Of a DNA stretch of 64,000 bases, positions 10,421 to 21,563 are shown piece after piece. The notes under the pieces are model-generated. The model had not been told where the DNA came from. It searched no databases and saw nothing but the letters and a program-made list of their open reading frames with translations. This stretch comes from CAJBLF01 sp964560855 (lineage in GTDB: Bacteria > Patescibacteriota > Gracilibacteria > Absconditabacterales > Absconditicoccaceae). The stretch spans positions 1-64,000 of the forward strand of contig CAZLLU010000002.1 of the NCBI GenBank assembly GCA_964560855.1. The letters run 5' to 3'. Each line of letters begins with the position of its first letter. Position 1 is the stretch's first letter. A program made the position numbers and the translations under genes.

Positions 10421-13126
10421 TTAGTTCAATATTGCAAAGTTGACGATGAGATATCCGGCTCCGAGAATAAGGATACCTATGAACATATACACCAGGCTAT
10501 TCTTGATGCTCTTGACTTGAGCAGGATCGTCCGGCTTCATAAGCAGTTTCACAGTTTGGATGATGATGATGACCAGCATGACGAGTGATACTATACCAAG
10601 TGCATAGTTGATTATTTGGTAGAGGATAGGTATGTTTTTGCTCGCGAGAATTCCTGTACCTATCTCTCAGAGATTCGTGATATTCTCATTAACCACTTTA
10701 TCCTGTGCGCCGTAGATGACTTCCACAATCTGTTTTGCTCCGATGATAACGAGCATAGAGATGACATTCCGTGCAATGAGCGTTCATGCTTTCTTCACTG
10801 TGTCCGCATCTTTACCGAAGATGAAGGTAATGACACGTCCAACGAGGATGACGAACATCGCTCCTAACACCAGATAGATAGCAAACTTGATGAATGGGAA
10901 GATAATCTTCTCGTACAAGTCTTTCGCCATCGTCTTACCTACGATTTCATTTGCGCTAAGCATATCGAAGACATTCTGTCCGATGAATTTTGTACTCATA
11001 ATTAAAATGATACCGATGACTCCGAAGATGATATATCTTGTACCTTCTTGTACAGCTTTATCGTCGCTAGAGAACATGAGTTTGTAGAATCCGAGGATAG
11101 CAGAAAGAATACCTAAGATAATAATCAATGGCACCAAGACATTCATGATTTTGTTGTAGAGAAAATTCTGGAGCCCTTGTGTCCCCGTAGCTCCTTCTGC
11201 AGCTTCCAAATTCTCACTGATACCTTCGATGCTCCTGCTGAGAGCGAGATCGAATCTCTCGGCTTCTACGATTTCAAACTTTCCTGTCCAGATATTGTTG
11301 GCCGCTATATCGCCAGCAGTTCATAAAAGACTTGGATTGATCTTGCAGACCATAGTTTTCTTACCGGTGGCTTGAGTGAAGATTGTCTTAATCCTTATAT
11401 TTACGCCTAATTTGGTGGCTGACGGTACGCTGAATTGGCTGACGATATTTGAATTGTAGACATTGACGTTGATATTATTGTCCGGGTCAAGCCGGTTGCA
11501 TGAAAGGAATCCTGACGGAAGGTCGTAAGTATCCACTCATGATAATCCATTGTTATAGAAGATAATGCTCAATTCAGGGCTTGATCACTGTGCTATAGGA
11601 TAGTTATTGGTGCGTACAGGAGATTTATCGATGGAGATATCTACACCAGGGACAAGTCCACCGCTGACATTACATCCAGTATAACGATAGGTTTGTCGAT
11701 TACCTTGGAGCACCCCTCCGCTACAACTCAGTGTGGTGGAATATTGATTGCAACTTTTGGGAAAATCTACGCCAGTAAAAGAATAGCTTATGATACTTGA
11801 TCATTCAGCGAGTGTAGCTCCCCATGGAGTGGTACATCCTGCACAATTAGCGAAATAACTCGTAGTAGGAAATGTTGTACCAATGAGCGGTCCTGATCAT
11901 GTGAATTTATGTCGCTTGCCTACATTACAGGTTACGGCCATTTTGACGCTATTGCATCAGAATTCTTCAGTAGGAGCTGATCCTGTGTAGACAAAAATAG
12001 ATTGAAGATGAGGGATATATCTATCGGAAAGATTATCGTAACATGCTCCAGATTCAACATTCTGACATTTCGTATAATGAAGAGATGGGTTGTATCATGA
12101 CCGTGTACCATTAACACATTGTATAGTAATATCTACATCAGAACATGATTCATTGTTCGTTTGCATTCTGAGATTGTCAGTAAATACGGTGGCAAATGAC
12201 CCGTTTAGTACAGATCCTGTTCCATCAATGATATTTGCACATGAAGCAGTATTCGCTTGGGTACATCCGCTATAGAGTCCTGCTTGTTGCGCAAGTCCAT
12301 TTCCTGACCAAACTCCGTTGATGCAAGTAAGTGGTTTTAAAACATTAGCACATGTTCCTGCTCCGAGAGAAGTAGGACTCGTATATGCGTTGAGTGATGA
12401 ATTGTGCGGTACGGTGATAGCTGGGCTTACTCGAGTATTTACGCATCCGGTGAAATAGGAAGGATCCGTACATCATGTAGATATTCCTACTTGACCGAAA
12501 GTTCCATTACCTGATCGTGTACCATTGTAACAGGTGAGTGTCCTTTTTTGTGTAGCACATGTCTGTCCGATACCTGGTGTCGTGCCTGCATATCCGATAA
12601 TTATCTCTCCATGGTCTCTGTAACTATTGGTCCGTACATCTACACATTGTGCTCGATTGGGATCGGTGCAGGACGCGAACGAGTAGAGTGATGCATTAGG
12701 TACGCCGGTGAATACACCATTGAGACATTGGAGATTTTGGCTCAATTGCTGACAACTCTGGGTATAGGTTGCTGACGCGGCTTTGTAGAGTACCTTAAAA
12801 TCCAAATGGTTCGCTACAGTAGGCGTTGTACAACCGGTCCATGTATGCGGTATACATGATGCATATTTATATGTATCACCATAGGCGACGCTTCCGCTGA
12901 CGCAGGTGATAGTTCCTAATGATTCATGGCAACTCTGGGTATACGTAGCTTCAGGAATGGAATATCATGTCCTCGAATGACCATCTGCAAGGGTTGTGTA
13001 CGGACTTCGGGTAGGCAACAAAGAACAGTTCTGAGCATATGCGAAAGCGAAGAGAGAAACTGCTATCGTCATGATAGATCCGATAACCTTACTGAGCCAT
13101 GATGTTGTAGTGATTCTGTAGTTCAT
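10421..13126 (-). CDS. Giant secreted Cys-rich repeat protein with pilin-like multi-TM C-terminus
   Basis: 901 aa. A signal peptide is seen at residues about 12-32 (VIGSIMTIAVSLFAFAYA). Then come roughly 600 residues of degenerate Cys-rich repeats (pattern C-x-NG-x-WSG, with Thr/Ser/Asn-rich spacers). The C-terminal 300 residues hold about six hydrophobic segments, including GTRYIIFGVIGIILIMS, which resembles type IV secretion pilin modules of CPR bacteria. Parallel repeats read NGVWSGNG (TGG), NGT-CGA-SGNG and NGT-CGG-S-UGA, so the gene itself demonstrates both reassignments. It lies last in the VirB4 operon, four nt after the upstream stop. A surface filament or adhesin role is inferred. 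Confidence 0.8.
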
Positions 13127-13130
13127 CGTC

Positions 13131-14159
13131 TTATTGATTTTGTGTAAAAGATTTTTTGGTGAAGAGCGATCCGATCCCCTTAATGAACGTCATGATTTCT
13201 CTTGCTACAGGAAGATGCGGAAGGTGTTTCAACTGTATAGCCATGACCACATATCTTGAAGCGATCAAAAGTATTCATGCATAATATGTCCGTACAGTGA
13301 AATCAGGTTTGATGAGGTAGACGAGTCCTGCAGCGATGATGAGTCCGATGAAATATTCGATAATGAGAGAAATGTTCCCTTGGGTGTGTATGATGCGGCT
13401 ATATTTCTCTTTTTCCTGGGCAATCTCGTTGTCCAAACTATATGCTGCCATTTTTCTGAAGACATTAACGAACGACTTGCCGATATAGCGCAAAAATCAC
13501 GTTACATATCCTCGGATTTCTTCCGGGTTTTTGAGAAAGAATCTATTGATAGTATATTTAGTCTTGGTGTTGAGAATATCGATATCCGACATCAGCGATG
13601 CTACTCTCAAAATGATAAGAATGATGATGATGCTAGTGATTGTGATACTACCGGTCATGCAGGCGATAATAAATAACAACCGTCGGAGCAATGATTCCTT
13701 GATCCATCGATTAGGCTTGTCGAAGCTGTGTGCCTGATACCGGAGATAGATGTTGTAGATTGGTAAGTATTTGAGGATGATATCTTTTTTATTGCCTTCG
13801 ATGGTGTATCCTTGGGATACATGGCTAGTGCTTTTTATTAGAGATATATCAGAAAGAATACTTACGACGCTGATGATCAGGAGCCCTATAAGGATGAATA
13901 TGCTGATTGTATAGGTTACACTTAGGATTTTGATGTCAAAAAGATAATTCAAAACACCTGAAGCTATCGTGATAAGTCAGAAGAGAAGTGTGATGTATCC
14001 GAATTTGATATACCCTTGGATGAATTGTTTGTCTTGATCAGTAATGTCCCGATTTCCCTTCTTGAGCATATTTTGGACCAATGGCGCAAAAAACAGCGCT
14101 GCTGAGAGCGAAAGCTGTGTCTTGGTATTTGTATCTGTTGTTTTGAGCTCTTCTGCCAT
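13131..14159 (-). CDS. Polytopic membrane protein of the VirB4 operon
   Basis: 342 aa with about six hydrophobic segments: near 50-75, 85-108, 158-190, 258-276 and two close to the C-terminus. A hydrophilic N-terminus (MAEELKTTDTNTK) precedes them. I cannot assign a named family. By position between a VirB4-like ATPase and the pilin-like surface protein it may be the inner-membrane channel component (VirB6/TrbL role), but no motif proves it. UGA glycines occur after ITLLF, GYVT and TYYA. Confidence 0.75.
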
Positions 14160-14296
14160 CTAAATGAATGAATAATTAATAATTAAAAGTTAATAATGTT
14201 GGATTCTGTTTTTGTATAGACTATTGTAGGTATACGATAGGTGATAATGATACAGTTCTTTCATTTTTCATTATTCATTGTTAATTTTTTATTAAG

Positions 14297-16351
14297 TTAT
14301 GCTACGTCAGTAGTGATGAATGCTTTTTCTTCAGGAGATGCTAAGATTTTCACGCCTACATGCTGGCTTCCTGCAAAGATGAGTCCTTCTCCGATTCCTG
14401 ATGAGACGAGTCTTCTCTGCTCAGCTTCAGATAATCATAAGAGTTCATTCAATGCTTTGATAGAAGTTGTAGATTGTTTGAGAAGTACTTGAAGCGCACA
14501 GTTGGAGATGATCGGTTTGCCGTATTTGCTTCTGACGAAATCTTCGATATCTTGCGAAATAACCGTGATTCAGAGTCCGTATTTTCTTGCTCTTTTGGTG
14601 ATTCCAAAGAGGAATTCCGCAGAAGTTTCGTTTTGGAACATAATCCAGGCTTCATCACAGGCAAGCATTCTTTTTTTCTTTTGCGATCTTACTTTGGTCC
14701 AAATCCAGTTCAGAACATTGAACATCGCAGGTGTTTTCAGCGCGTCTTCCAAATCTCTGATACTGATGACGGTCAACTTATTGTTGATATCTATGTTTGT
14801 GTAATTGTTGAATACTTTACCGAAAGTTCCATTGACGTATTTACTTAATCTTAATGCTAATCTATCTCCACCTTCCATACCTTCGAGGACATTCATGAGG
14901 TCGCCCATGATAGGAGGTTGTTTTCCTTCGTAGCTGTCTGCATCAAGAGAGAATCATTTGAGCAAATAGGTGCTCTGCAATGCTTTGTCAAGCAATGCTT
15001 CTTCTTCTGGAGTACATCAGCCGATAAGGATTTGGATCATACCAATCAGACTCATGATGTGTGATCTGAGAAGATCTCCCTTGCCGTATTCCACATCTTC
15101 GATCTTTGGTGGAATATCGAATGGATTCAGATATTGCTGTGAGTTCGTTGCAATATTTACATAGGTTCCGCCAACTTTTTCGCAGAGCGCTTTATATTCG
15201 TTTTCTGGATCGATGATGATAACATCAATGCCATTGATAAGATATCTCAATGCTTCCAATTTGACCGTGAATGATTTTCCGGCTCCGGATGTAGCAAGTA
15301 TGACACTGTTCATATTCGGTAATTTCTGATTATATCTGTCGAAAATCACCAATCCTCAGGTATGGAGGTTAACTCCATAGAGAATTCCTGTGTCCTGGAC
15401 CATATCATTGGAAATAAATGGGAATCCACCTGCAAGTGAAGAGGTGACTGCACTTCTGCTAATTCCCAATTCATCAGAGCATATAGGCAATCCAGAGACG
15501 AAGCCTTCGTCCATTCTTTGGATGGCATTCTTGATTCTGATTCCGTATCCTGAAATTTTCTGTTCCATTTTTTTCCCTGTTTCCTTTAATTTATCTTCTG
15601 TTTCATCATAGATATTGATGTAGAAAGAATTTTCGAAATATCTCTCTTCGCGGGTCGTTAATTTCTCTCTGATCATCTCAACATCCCTATATTGCTGTTC
15701 TATTTCAGTATCGAGCGTGATTCCCTTTTGCATAGCGTCTTTTACTTCCGATTTGAGCTGTGTAGCTCTGTTTTTGAGCATGGATTGGATGGCTGCATCA
15801 TCTTCGGGATAGATAAATCGGCTCATATCTCGTTTAGCATGGAATCCAAAGATATCTCTTGTCCGCAATGCGTCGATATATGATGGATAGCTCTGCGCAT
15901 AATATGTCTTTCCCAAAAGTCCTGACACATTGTAGTGCGTCGGTTTAAATTCCCGGTAGGATGGCGCAATATGGGTCTTGTAGTCATGGATGACACTGGT
16001 GTATTCTTTTTCTGTTTCGGTGATGTATTGTCTCATCTTGCTAGTGAGCTTCGAATCATTGTATTGATCATCTGGGATCTCGAGAAGGTATTTCACCTGA
16101 TCCTTGAGTTCTTTATTCTTGATGTCAGCATTTTCCGGCAACGATGCTTTGGCCTTACCACCGAGCAGTGTCGTAGGTGCAGCTATAGCTCATTTTTTTG
16201 GGAATAAACTCGGAAAAATTTCCGACAAAATCTTGTCGAAAAATCACATCTTCTCTGCTTTTGCAGGAGCTTGGAATAGCGGATATCCGCCATCGGCGAC
16301 CTGAGTGCTGTAGTCCGTATCGTAGACGACGTTGGTGATGGTTTCGTTCAT
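14297..16351 (-). CDS. virB4: VirB4/TraC-family ATPase of a type IV secretion-like system
   Basis: 684 aa. The N-terminal half has the CagE/TrbE/VirB features (SSLAGGFPFISNDM, GILYGVNLHTGLVIFDRYN). The P-loop is ATSGAGKSF at about residues 345-353, with DPENEY following and Walker B MLACDEAWIMF. The C-terminus carries ITKRARKYGLGITVISQDIEDF. UGA supplies several glycines, including those in NLHTG and YGLG. VirB4 powers pilus biogenesis or substrate transfer at the inner membrane. It is the first gene of a three-gene operon with a good promoter. Confidence 0.93.
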
Positions 16352-16396
16352 TATGCTAGCAAAGCTATACTAAAAGGCATCCTTAGTTATGCTCTA

Positions 16397-16425
16397 AGTA
16401 TATCCGGCAATAGCCCTAGAAGCAA
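16397..16425 (-). promoter_or_regulatory. Promoter of the virB4 operon
   Basis: On the minus strand, TTGCTT, 17 nt and TATACT lie about 45 nt upstream of the virB4 ATG. Confidence 0.65.
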
Positions 16426-16546
16426 AAAAAGTGCCTTTATAGTTACTATTTAAGGTTGACAAACAAAAAAATATCTGATACTTGTTGACTTTATATATAA
16501 AATATACATAAGAAAAGTAAAGAAAATAACTAAAAACAAAAAACTT

Positions 16547-16936
16547 ATGAAAACAAAAATTTTGATTTTGATGGACGAGCATTGTCAGCATGAAAGTATG
16601 CTTGCTCGTGAATTAAAAGCGTTGTCAGAAAACTATGAAGTGTCGCTTGCAGATTCAATCATAGATGCTTTGGATAAAATAACTAAGGCTAAAATTGAAA
16701 AGAATCCAATCCGAGGACTGGTATTTGAGAGAAAAACTTTAACATTAAGTCCTGGAGCATGTAGGTTGGTATGCCAACTCGCTGCAAACCATTCAGCCCA
16801 GCATGTCACTGCAATCAATATGATCCATAATGATCAAGATGAATACGCAAGAAAATGTGCTGTCAGTGTAAATTACTGTCGCCCAGATAATTGGCGGCAT
16901 GTTAAAGTAATGTTCGATAACAATTTTAAAATGTAA
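16547..16936 (+). CDS. Hypothetical protein, weakly receiver-like
   Basis: 129 aa, with no UGA. The first 60 residues (KILILMDEH, EVSLADSIIDALDKI) loosely follow a response-regulator receiver pattern, but the phospho-Asp and Lys positions are not clear, so the function is open. Near the end NWWHVKVMF uses TGG followed by CGG. AT-rich upstream DNA has two weak TTGACA/TTGACT boxes (16457 and 16481 regions), and a strong terminator follows. Confidence 0.7.
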   Translation: MKTKILILMDEHCQHESMLARELKALSENYEVSLADSIIDALDKITKAKIEKNPIRGLVFERKTLTLSPGACRLVCQLAANHSAQHVTAINMIHNDQDEYARKCAVSVNYCRPDNWRHVKVMFDNNFKM

Positions 16937-16941
16937 TTAAG

Positions 16942-16968
16942 TTCCCGGGATTTCCCGGGGTTTTTTTT
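16942..16968 (+). terminator. Terminator after the receiver-like gene
   Basis: CCCGGGA-TT-TCCCGGG is followed by eight T, six nt past the UAA. Confidence 0.9.
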
Positions 16969-16980
16969 GTACTCTGCAGA

Positions 16981-17047
16981 CGTCATTCCCGACTTGATCG
17001 GGAATCTATACATAGTAAAATGGATTCCCGCTTTTGCGGGAATGACG
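16981..17047. repeat. CGTCATTCCCG palindromic interspersed repeat, copy 1
   Basis: The element starts CGTCATTCCCG and ends CGGGAATGACG, with internal GGATTCCCGC/GATCGGGAATC arms. Copies lie at 47014-47099 and 52365-52437. It looks like a small non-coding palindromic element (MITE/REP-like). Confidence 0.85.
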
Positions 17048-17111
17048 TAGTATAAAAAAAACGGAATGACGCCAATGTAGTGATGAAGCAGAGTGCCTGT
17101 TATATGCCTTA

Positions 17112-18164
17112 TTATACAATCGATTCCGCCATCCAATCGACTTTGAACCCTTTCTTTGCAAGATTCAATTTTGTGAAAATAATATCCATAAAATTCCTGA
17201 CGTTCGGTCATTTCAAGATGATGTTGTATCTATATTTTCCGAACATTTTATAGATCAGCGGAGGAGTGGAGTAGATTTCCAGATCGGTGATCTGATATTT
17301 CTCTTTCAGATAGAGGAGCTCTTTGTGTAAGGTATCGACCTTGGTATACAGCGATTCCTCGATTTCATTTTTATACAAGATTATGCACAATTCTCCGAAA
17401 GGAGGATAGCCGTTCGTTTTTCTGAATATATTATCTTTTTCGTAGAATTTTTCTTTGCTCATCTGGCAGGCTGTGCGAATGCTGTACTGATCTGGGTTGA
17501 AGGATTGTACGATAAAATTCGCCGTAGTATGTTTTGCAAACGTTTCATACAAAAAATAGAAATTTCTTTCTGCTGAAGTATAATCTGGAATATTTAATCC
17601 GAGATCGGCGTTAAGAAAAACTACGAGGTCAAACGGCGCGTTTTTCGGAGGACAGGTGAGGAGAGAAGTTCAGATAATTATTTGATGATTAGCAATCTCT
17701 TCTTGCAATCTCTTGATCTTATTTGGAGAATTCACGCTTTCGGACTCGATAATCAATGAATCTTTTTTATATTCGTTTTTCAGGAACTCAGCGACTTTTT
17801 GTGTTCATAGCCCAAACTCTTTTATTTTTTTGCTACGACAAACGGGGCAAGATATCGGTACGTTGTATTGGGTTTTGCAGATATGGCAGAGGCCGATAGT
17901 CTCTCCCGATTCAAGTCTATGATAACTGATGCTGACATCGCAATTCTTACATTTAGGAATATGTCCGCACTCGTGGCAGATGACTCATCACGAGTAGCCT
18001 TTCTTGTTGACGAGGATTCAGATTTTTTTCCCTTGTTTGAGGCATTTTTCTATACCATTGAGCGCTAACTGAGAAAAGTGAGGAGCGAGCTCCTTTGTCA
18101 TATTCACCAGAAAGATAGACTTTTTCTTTCCTTGGATGTTGTGATCAAAACGTTCATAATTCAT
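17112..18164 (-). CDS. priA: PriA-like protein: zinc-binding and C-terminal part only, helicase motifs lost
   Basis: 350 aa against about 700-750 for PriA. The region after the helicase Walker motifs is recognisable: NKKGYSGGVICHECGH, KCKNCDVSISYH, CHICKTQYNVPISCPVC (four zinc-binding CxxC pairs), GLGTQKVAEFL and LNADLGLNIPDYTSAERNF. The DNA-binding N-terminus and the P-loop/DEAH helicase lobe are absent. Motif V (normally GTQMLxKGxxFP) is GTSLLTCPPKNAPFD, and motif VI (QVAGRAGR) is ETFAKHTTAN. The remaining frame is long and intact with UGA glycines, so it seems maintained without helicase activity. It could also be a decaying remnant. The ATG at 18164 is the best start. Confidence 0.75.
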
Positions 18165-18260
18165 ACGCTGTATGGTATGTATTGGAAAACCGGAAAAAAG
18201 TCCAAGTCGGAAGGTAAGATTGACTTTTATGAGAAAATTGATATAGCATAAAAAATATCA

Positions 18261-18425
18261 TTATAAAACCCCCGTCTTTTGGAATATTGCGGCGGATTTC
18301 TTGGAAAAAAAGTGGACAAAAAACGTCGTCATGATGCCGAGTGCATGGGTTGGAAATCTATCGATCTCATAGAAATCGTTGATTGTATCGTGATACACGA
18401 GTCTGTCATATAGGCAGTTTTTTTT
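18261..18425 (-). other. Open frame directly following the dus stop, possible lost C-terminal extension
   Basis: After the dus UAA comes a run of ten A, then 54 further sense codons in the same frame (containing CLYDRLVYHDTINDFYEIDRF) up to UAA at 18261. It may be a read-through or slippage extension of dus, or a remnant of a separate gene. The 260-nt gap to the priA-like gene holds nothing else. Confidence 0.3.
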
Positions 18426-19514
18426 TTATCAGAAAAATTTCTGAATTGCTTCGACGAGCGGCTCGTATTCTGTGATCGTACTCAATTTCTGTTTCAGTTC
18501 CTTGGATCACGGGATTCATTTCAGATATTGGAAAAGATGCTTTCTAAACTCTACGACGACCATCTGCGGCACCTCTTTTTTCACTGTTCTTGGCTTGTTC
18601 GGCATCGCTAATATATCTTTGAATTTCGCTTTCTGCTTCTGGAAAAAATGCTCGTAGGCAACGGCGTAATTGAGATGTTTCAGTATTGTCGCTTTCACTT
18701 CTTTTTTGCTTGGGATATGTGGCGTGAAGATCCATGGATTTCCTATTGCAGCTTGTCCGATCATGATGCCATCCAGATTTCATTTTACCATCTCGATATC
18801 TTCGTACTGTTTGATTCCTCCGTTTCCGATGATTTTACATTTCTTGTTCGCTTTTTTCTTCAGATCATAGATGAATTTCCAGGCAACATCGCCGGAATAT
18901 ATTTGTTTTGTCGTCCTTCCATGGACGGAAATCCTATCGACGTAGTTGCTCGCTTCGACAAGAAAATCAAATTGTTTTTTCACATCCTTTTCATCGAGCC
19001 CGATTCTCGTTTTGATGCTCAGCGGCATCTTCACCGTTTTGCGTAAGGATTTCAGCAACGCTAACGACTTTATTTTATTTTTCAGTAACGCGCTTCCTCA
19101 ACCGGTATTCATTACGTTTCTGGCGGGACATCACATATTCAACTCTATTCAAGAAAATGTAGAGCTCAGAATTCAGAATTCAGAATTATCGGATTTTTTT
19201 TTGTTTTTTTCTGAATTCTGCATTTTGCATTCTGCATTCAAAAAATATTTTTTTTCGATATCCTTGAAACATTTGGTGAGAAATTTTTCATCAGATCCGA
19301 ATATCTGCATCGTCACGTGCTTCTGATCTTTGTCCGTCAAAAGGTGCTTTGCAACGCCGATAGGATTGATAACGTATCCGTCTGCGTTCATGAATTCGGT
19401 CCGAAGATATAATTGATGTTTTTTCTTCTCTCCATATTTGTCGAAAATTTCCTTCACAATTTGGCGGAAGGCACAATCCGTATATCAGTCCATGGGCGCT
19501 AAACCAAGTATCAT
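18426..19514 (-). CDS. dus: tRNA-dihydrouridine synthase with an in-frame repeat insert
   Basis: FMN-dependent reduction of uridine to dihydrouridine in tRNA; 362 aa. Family blocks are LGLAPMDGYTDCAFRQ, MQIFGSD, the catalytic Cys in NMGCPARNVMNTGGGSALL, IKTRIGLDE, SVHGRTTKQIYSG, IGNGGI and GIMIGQAAIGNPWIF. UGA encodes the Gly of MDGYTD, of NMGC and of MNTGG. Between FKDIEKKY and IELNMGC there are about 30 extra residues encoded by an AATTCAGAATTC/GCAGAATGCAAAATG repeat array, which the conserved family lacks. The start ATG at 19514 gives the standard N-terminus. Confidence 0.93.
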
Positions 19515-19600
19515 ATGTATAGAAATTAGAGAATAGAGATTGAAATGTATCATAGGGAATGTCTGGAGGATTTCCAGCGGGAGAAATATGATTTTATAGG

Positions 19601-19628
19601 TTGACTTTCGTGAATAATTTTATATAAG
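19601..19628 (+). promoter_or_regulatory. Promoter of the 111-aa coiled-coil gene
   Basis: TTGACT, 16 nt and TATAAG lie 23 nt upstream of the ATG at 19651. Confidence 0.65.
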
Positions 19629-19650
19629 GAGTTCTCCAAAAAAAATTTTT

Positions 19651-19986
19651 ATGAACAAAAAAAGTATACCAACGGATTTTTTATTGCTACAAGAAAAGAA
19701 AAAAGAGTTAAAAATTTTAGCTCAAGAAATTAAAGAGAAAAAAACTGAGTTTAACAAACTTCAAAGAGAGTTAGGTAAGATTCCAAAAAAAAACTTGGAA
19801 GAAAGGCATGAGATACGAAGGAGAATTTATTCTTGTGTAGACCAACGTAAAGAACTGACTCGTATATATCGTCATCTAAACGTTGCCTATGGTGAGCTCA
19901 GAGGAATAAATAGGTCGGAAATAGAAAAAATTCTAGTCAAAGCAAAAAAATTATCCGAAGAACTCATTGATGAACTCAAGTCATAG
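19651..19986 (+). CDS. Small coiled-coil hypothetical protein
   Basis: 111 aa, very rich in Lys and Glu and predicted to be helical almost throughout (KKKELKILAQEIKEKKTEF and onward), with heptad-like Leu/Ile spacing. There is no UGA and no TM segment. The function is unknown. It is a single gene between its own promoter and a terminator. Confidence 0.75.
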   Translation: MNKKSIPTDFLLLQEKKKELKILAQEIKEKKTEFNKLQRELGKIPKKNLEERHEIRRRIYSCVDQRKELTRIYRHLNVAYGELRGINRSEIEKILVKAKKLSEELIDELKS

Positions 19987-20006
19987 GCACACCTATCGGC
20001 TTGAAC

Positions 20007-20037
20007 AGCTATGCACTATTGTAGCATAGCTTTTTTT
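20007..20037 (+). terminator. Terminator after the coiled-coil gene
   Basis: AGCTATGC/GCATAGCT around a nine-nt loop is followed by seven T. Confidence 0.85.
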
Positions 20038-20073
20038 GTTTGTTTTTTTGTCCATAAACGCTATAGGTCAGAT

Positions 20074-20829
20074 ATGTCCAGGTTACGTCGAAAGATAGAA
20101 TATTTCCTTTGGAAGTTGGAGGGGCGATTCAGATCGTTGATTTTTTTCCTGTTCATCCTTTCGGTATTTCTCGTTCTTCAATACAAACGGCAGAATCCAT
20201 GAATGACGCCATTGATGCCAATCAGGTTCGTCGAACAAGCCATTGACGGGGAATTTATCGCGCCTAAACACTTTCGGGTACCGATAGAACAGATTTCCAA
20301 CAATATAATCTACGGCGTGATAGCGGGGGAGGATCAAAGATATCTCGATCATCGGGGTGTGGATTTTCAAGCGTTGCGAGCAGCGATGAAAAAAAATATC
20401 AAAAATAAATCACTGAGCATCGGTGGCAGTACAATCACCCAGCAGACAGCAAAAAATGTCTTTCTTCGGCCGGATCGTACGCTCTTCAGAAAAGCCGTAG
20501 AATTCTATTTTGCTCTGGCGATGGAACTCATGCGAAGCAAAGAAAGGATTATGGAAGTCTATCTGAATATCATAGAATTCTGAAATGGTATTTACGGAGT
20601 AGAGCAAGCATCACAATATTACTTTGATAAACACGCAGCGGATCTTACACAGAGTCAGGCAAGCTTTCTCGTAGCGATAATGCCCAATCCGAGATATTAT
20701 CAATCACATAGATACAACAGTCGGGTCTCATTTAGAAAAGGTGCCATCAGCAGAAGCATCTCTAGCATGAAAAGGAATAAAGAGATCAAAGCCTTCGTCG
20801 AAGGCACCAAAAATAATGTTGATAAGTAA
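20074..20829 (+). CDS. mtgA: Monofunctional peptidoglycan glycosyltransferase (GT51)
   Basis: It polymerises lipid II glycan strands; 251 aa with an N-terminal TM helix (LIFFLFILSVFLVLQY). GT51 motifs are IAGEDQRYLDHRGVDF (catalytic Glu), GGSTITQQTAKN and KERIMEVYLNIIEFG. The consensus LWP and WSKERILEVYLN positions are written CGG (20467-20469) and CGA (20533-20535), supporting Trp there. UGA encodes Gly in NIIEFG. It is followed by the dedA and spoU genes on the same strand. Confidence 0.92.
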
Positions 20830-20875
20830 TCCGGTATTCCTATAGTTTTGGCGTTTTACTCTTATTTTTTTTCTG

Positions 20876-21505
20876 ATGTTTGATTTTCTCAATCCACTCA
20901 TAGATCGATATATGACCAATATCAACTATCGGAGCATAAGCGCGCTGATGACGATAGAGAGTTCGTTTATTCCGTTTCCTTCCGAGGTCATTGTCCCTCC
21001 TGCATGATGGAAAGTAGCTCAGGGATTGCTTAACGGTCGGCTTGTAATGTTGTCAGTGACGATAGGAGCTTTGCTTGGAGCCTTGATCAATTACTATCTA
21101 GCATTCCGATTGTGAAGAAAAATTATCTACAGATTAGCAGATACACGCCGAGCACATATGATTTTCATTACCAAAGAATCTATAGAAACAGCAGAGACCT
21201 ATTTCCGTAAGCATGGAAAAATCTCTACCTTTATCGGACGTTTGATCCCTGCTGTCCGTCAACTTATTTCTATCCCAGCTGGTTTGGCAAAGATGGATAT
21301 GGGGCACTTTGTCTTGTATACGTGCTTGTGAGCAGGATTGCGAAATTTAATCTTATTTATCGCAGGATATCTACTTGGTCAGCATCGAGATAAGGTCATC
21401 GAATACAATCATATTTTCAAAATTATTGTGTATGCGATTATCGCTGCAGTAATTGCGTATTTCATCATTCGTTACTTTCTCCGCAGAAGAAAAGTCAAAA
21501 ATTAA
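20876..21505 (+). CDS. DedA/VTT-family membrane protein
   Basis: 209 aa with about five TM or re-entrant segments. The family signatures are IESSFIPFPSEVIVPPAG, LLGALINYYLAFWLGR, FIGRLIPAVRQLISIPAG and a terminal GYLLG. UGA encodes the Gly in PPAG and in FWLGRK. CGA at 21341-21343 stands at the Trp of the family's GxLxWN segment. DedA proteins are undecaprenyl-phosphate or lipid transporters and help maintain the membrane; the substrate here is not known. It lies between mtgA and the methyltransferase. Confidence 0.9.
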
Positions 21506-21563
21506 CATCAGAAAATAATAAAAAAATTCTGCATTCTGAATTTTACATTCTGAATTTTTTATC

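Noticed and set aside
20011..20073. Longer start for mtgA
   Set aside because: It includes the upstream terminator hairpin; the ATG at 20074 gives the usual short N-terminus.
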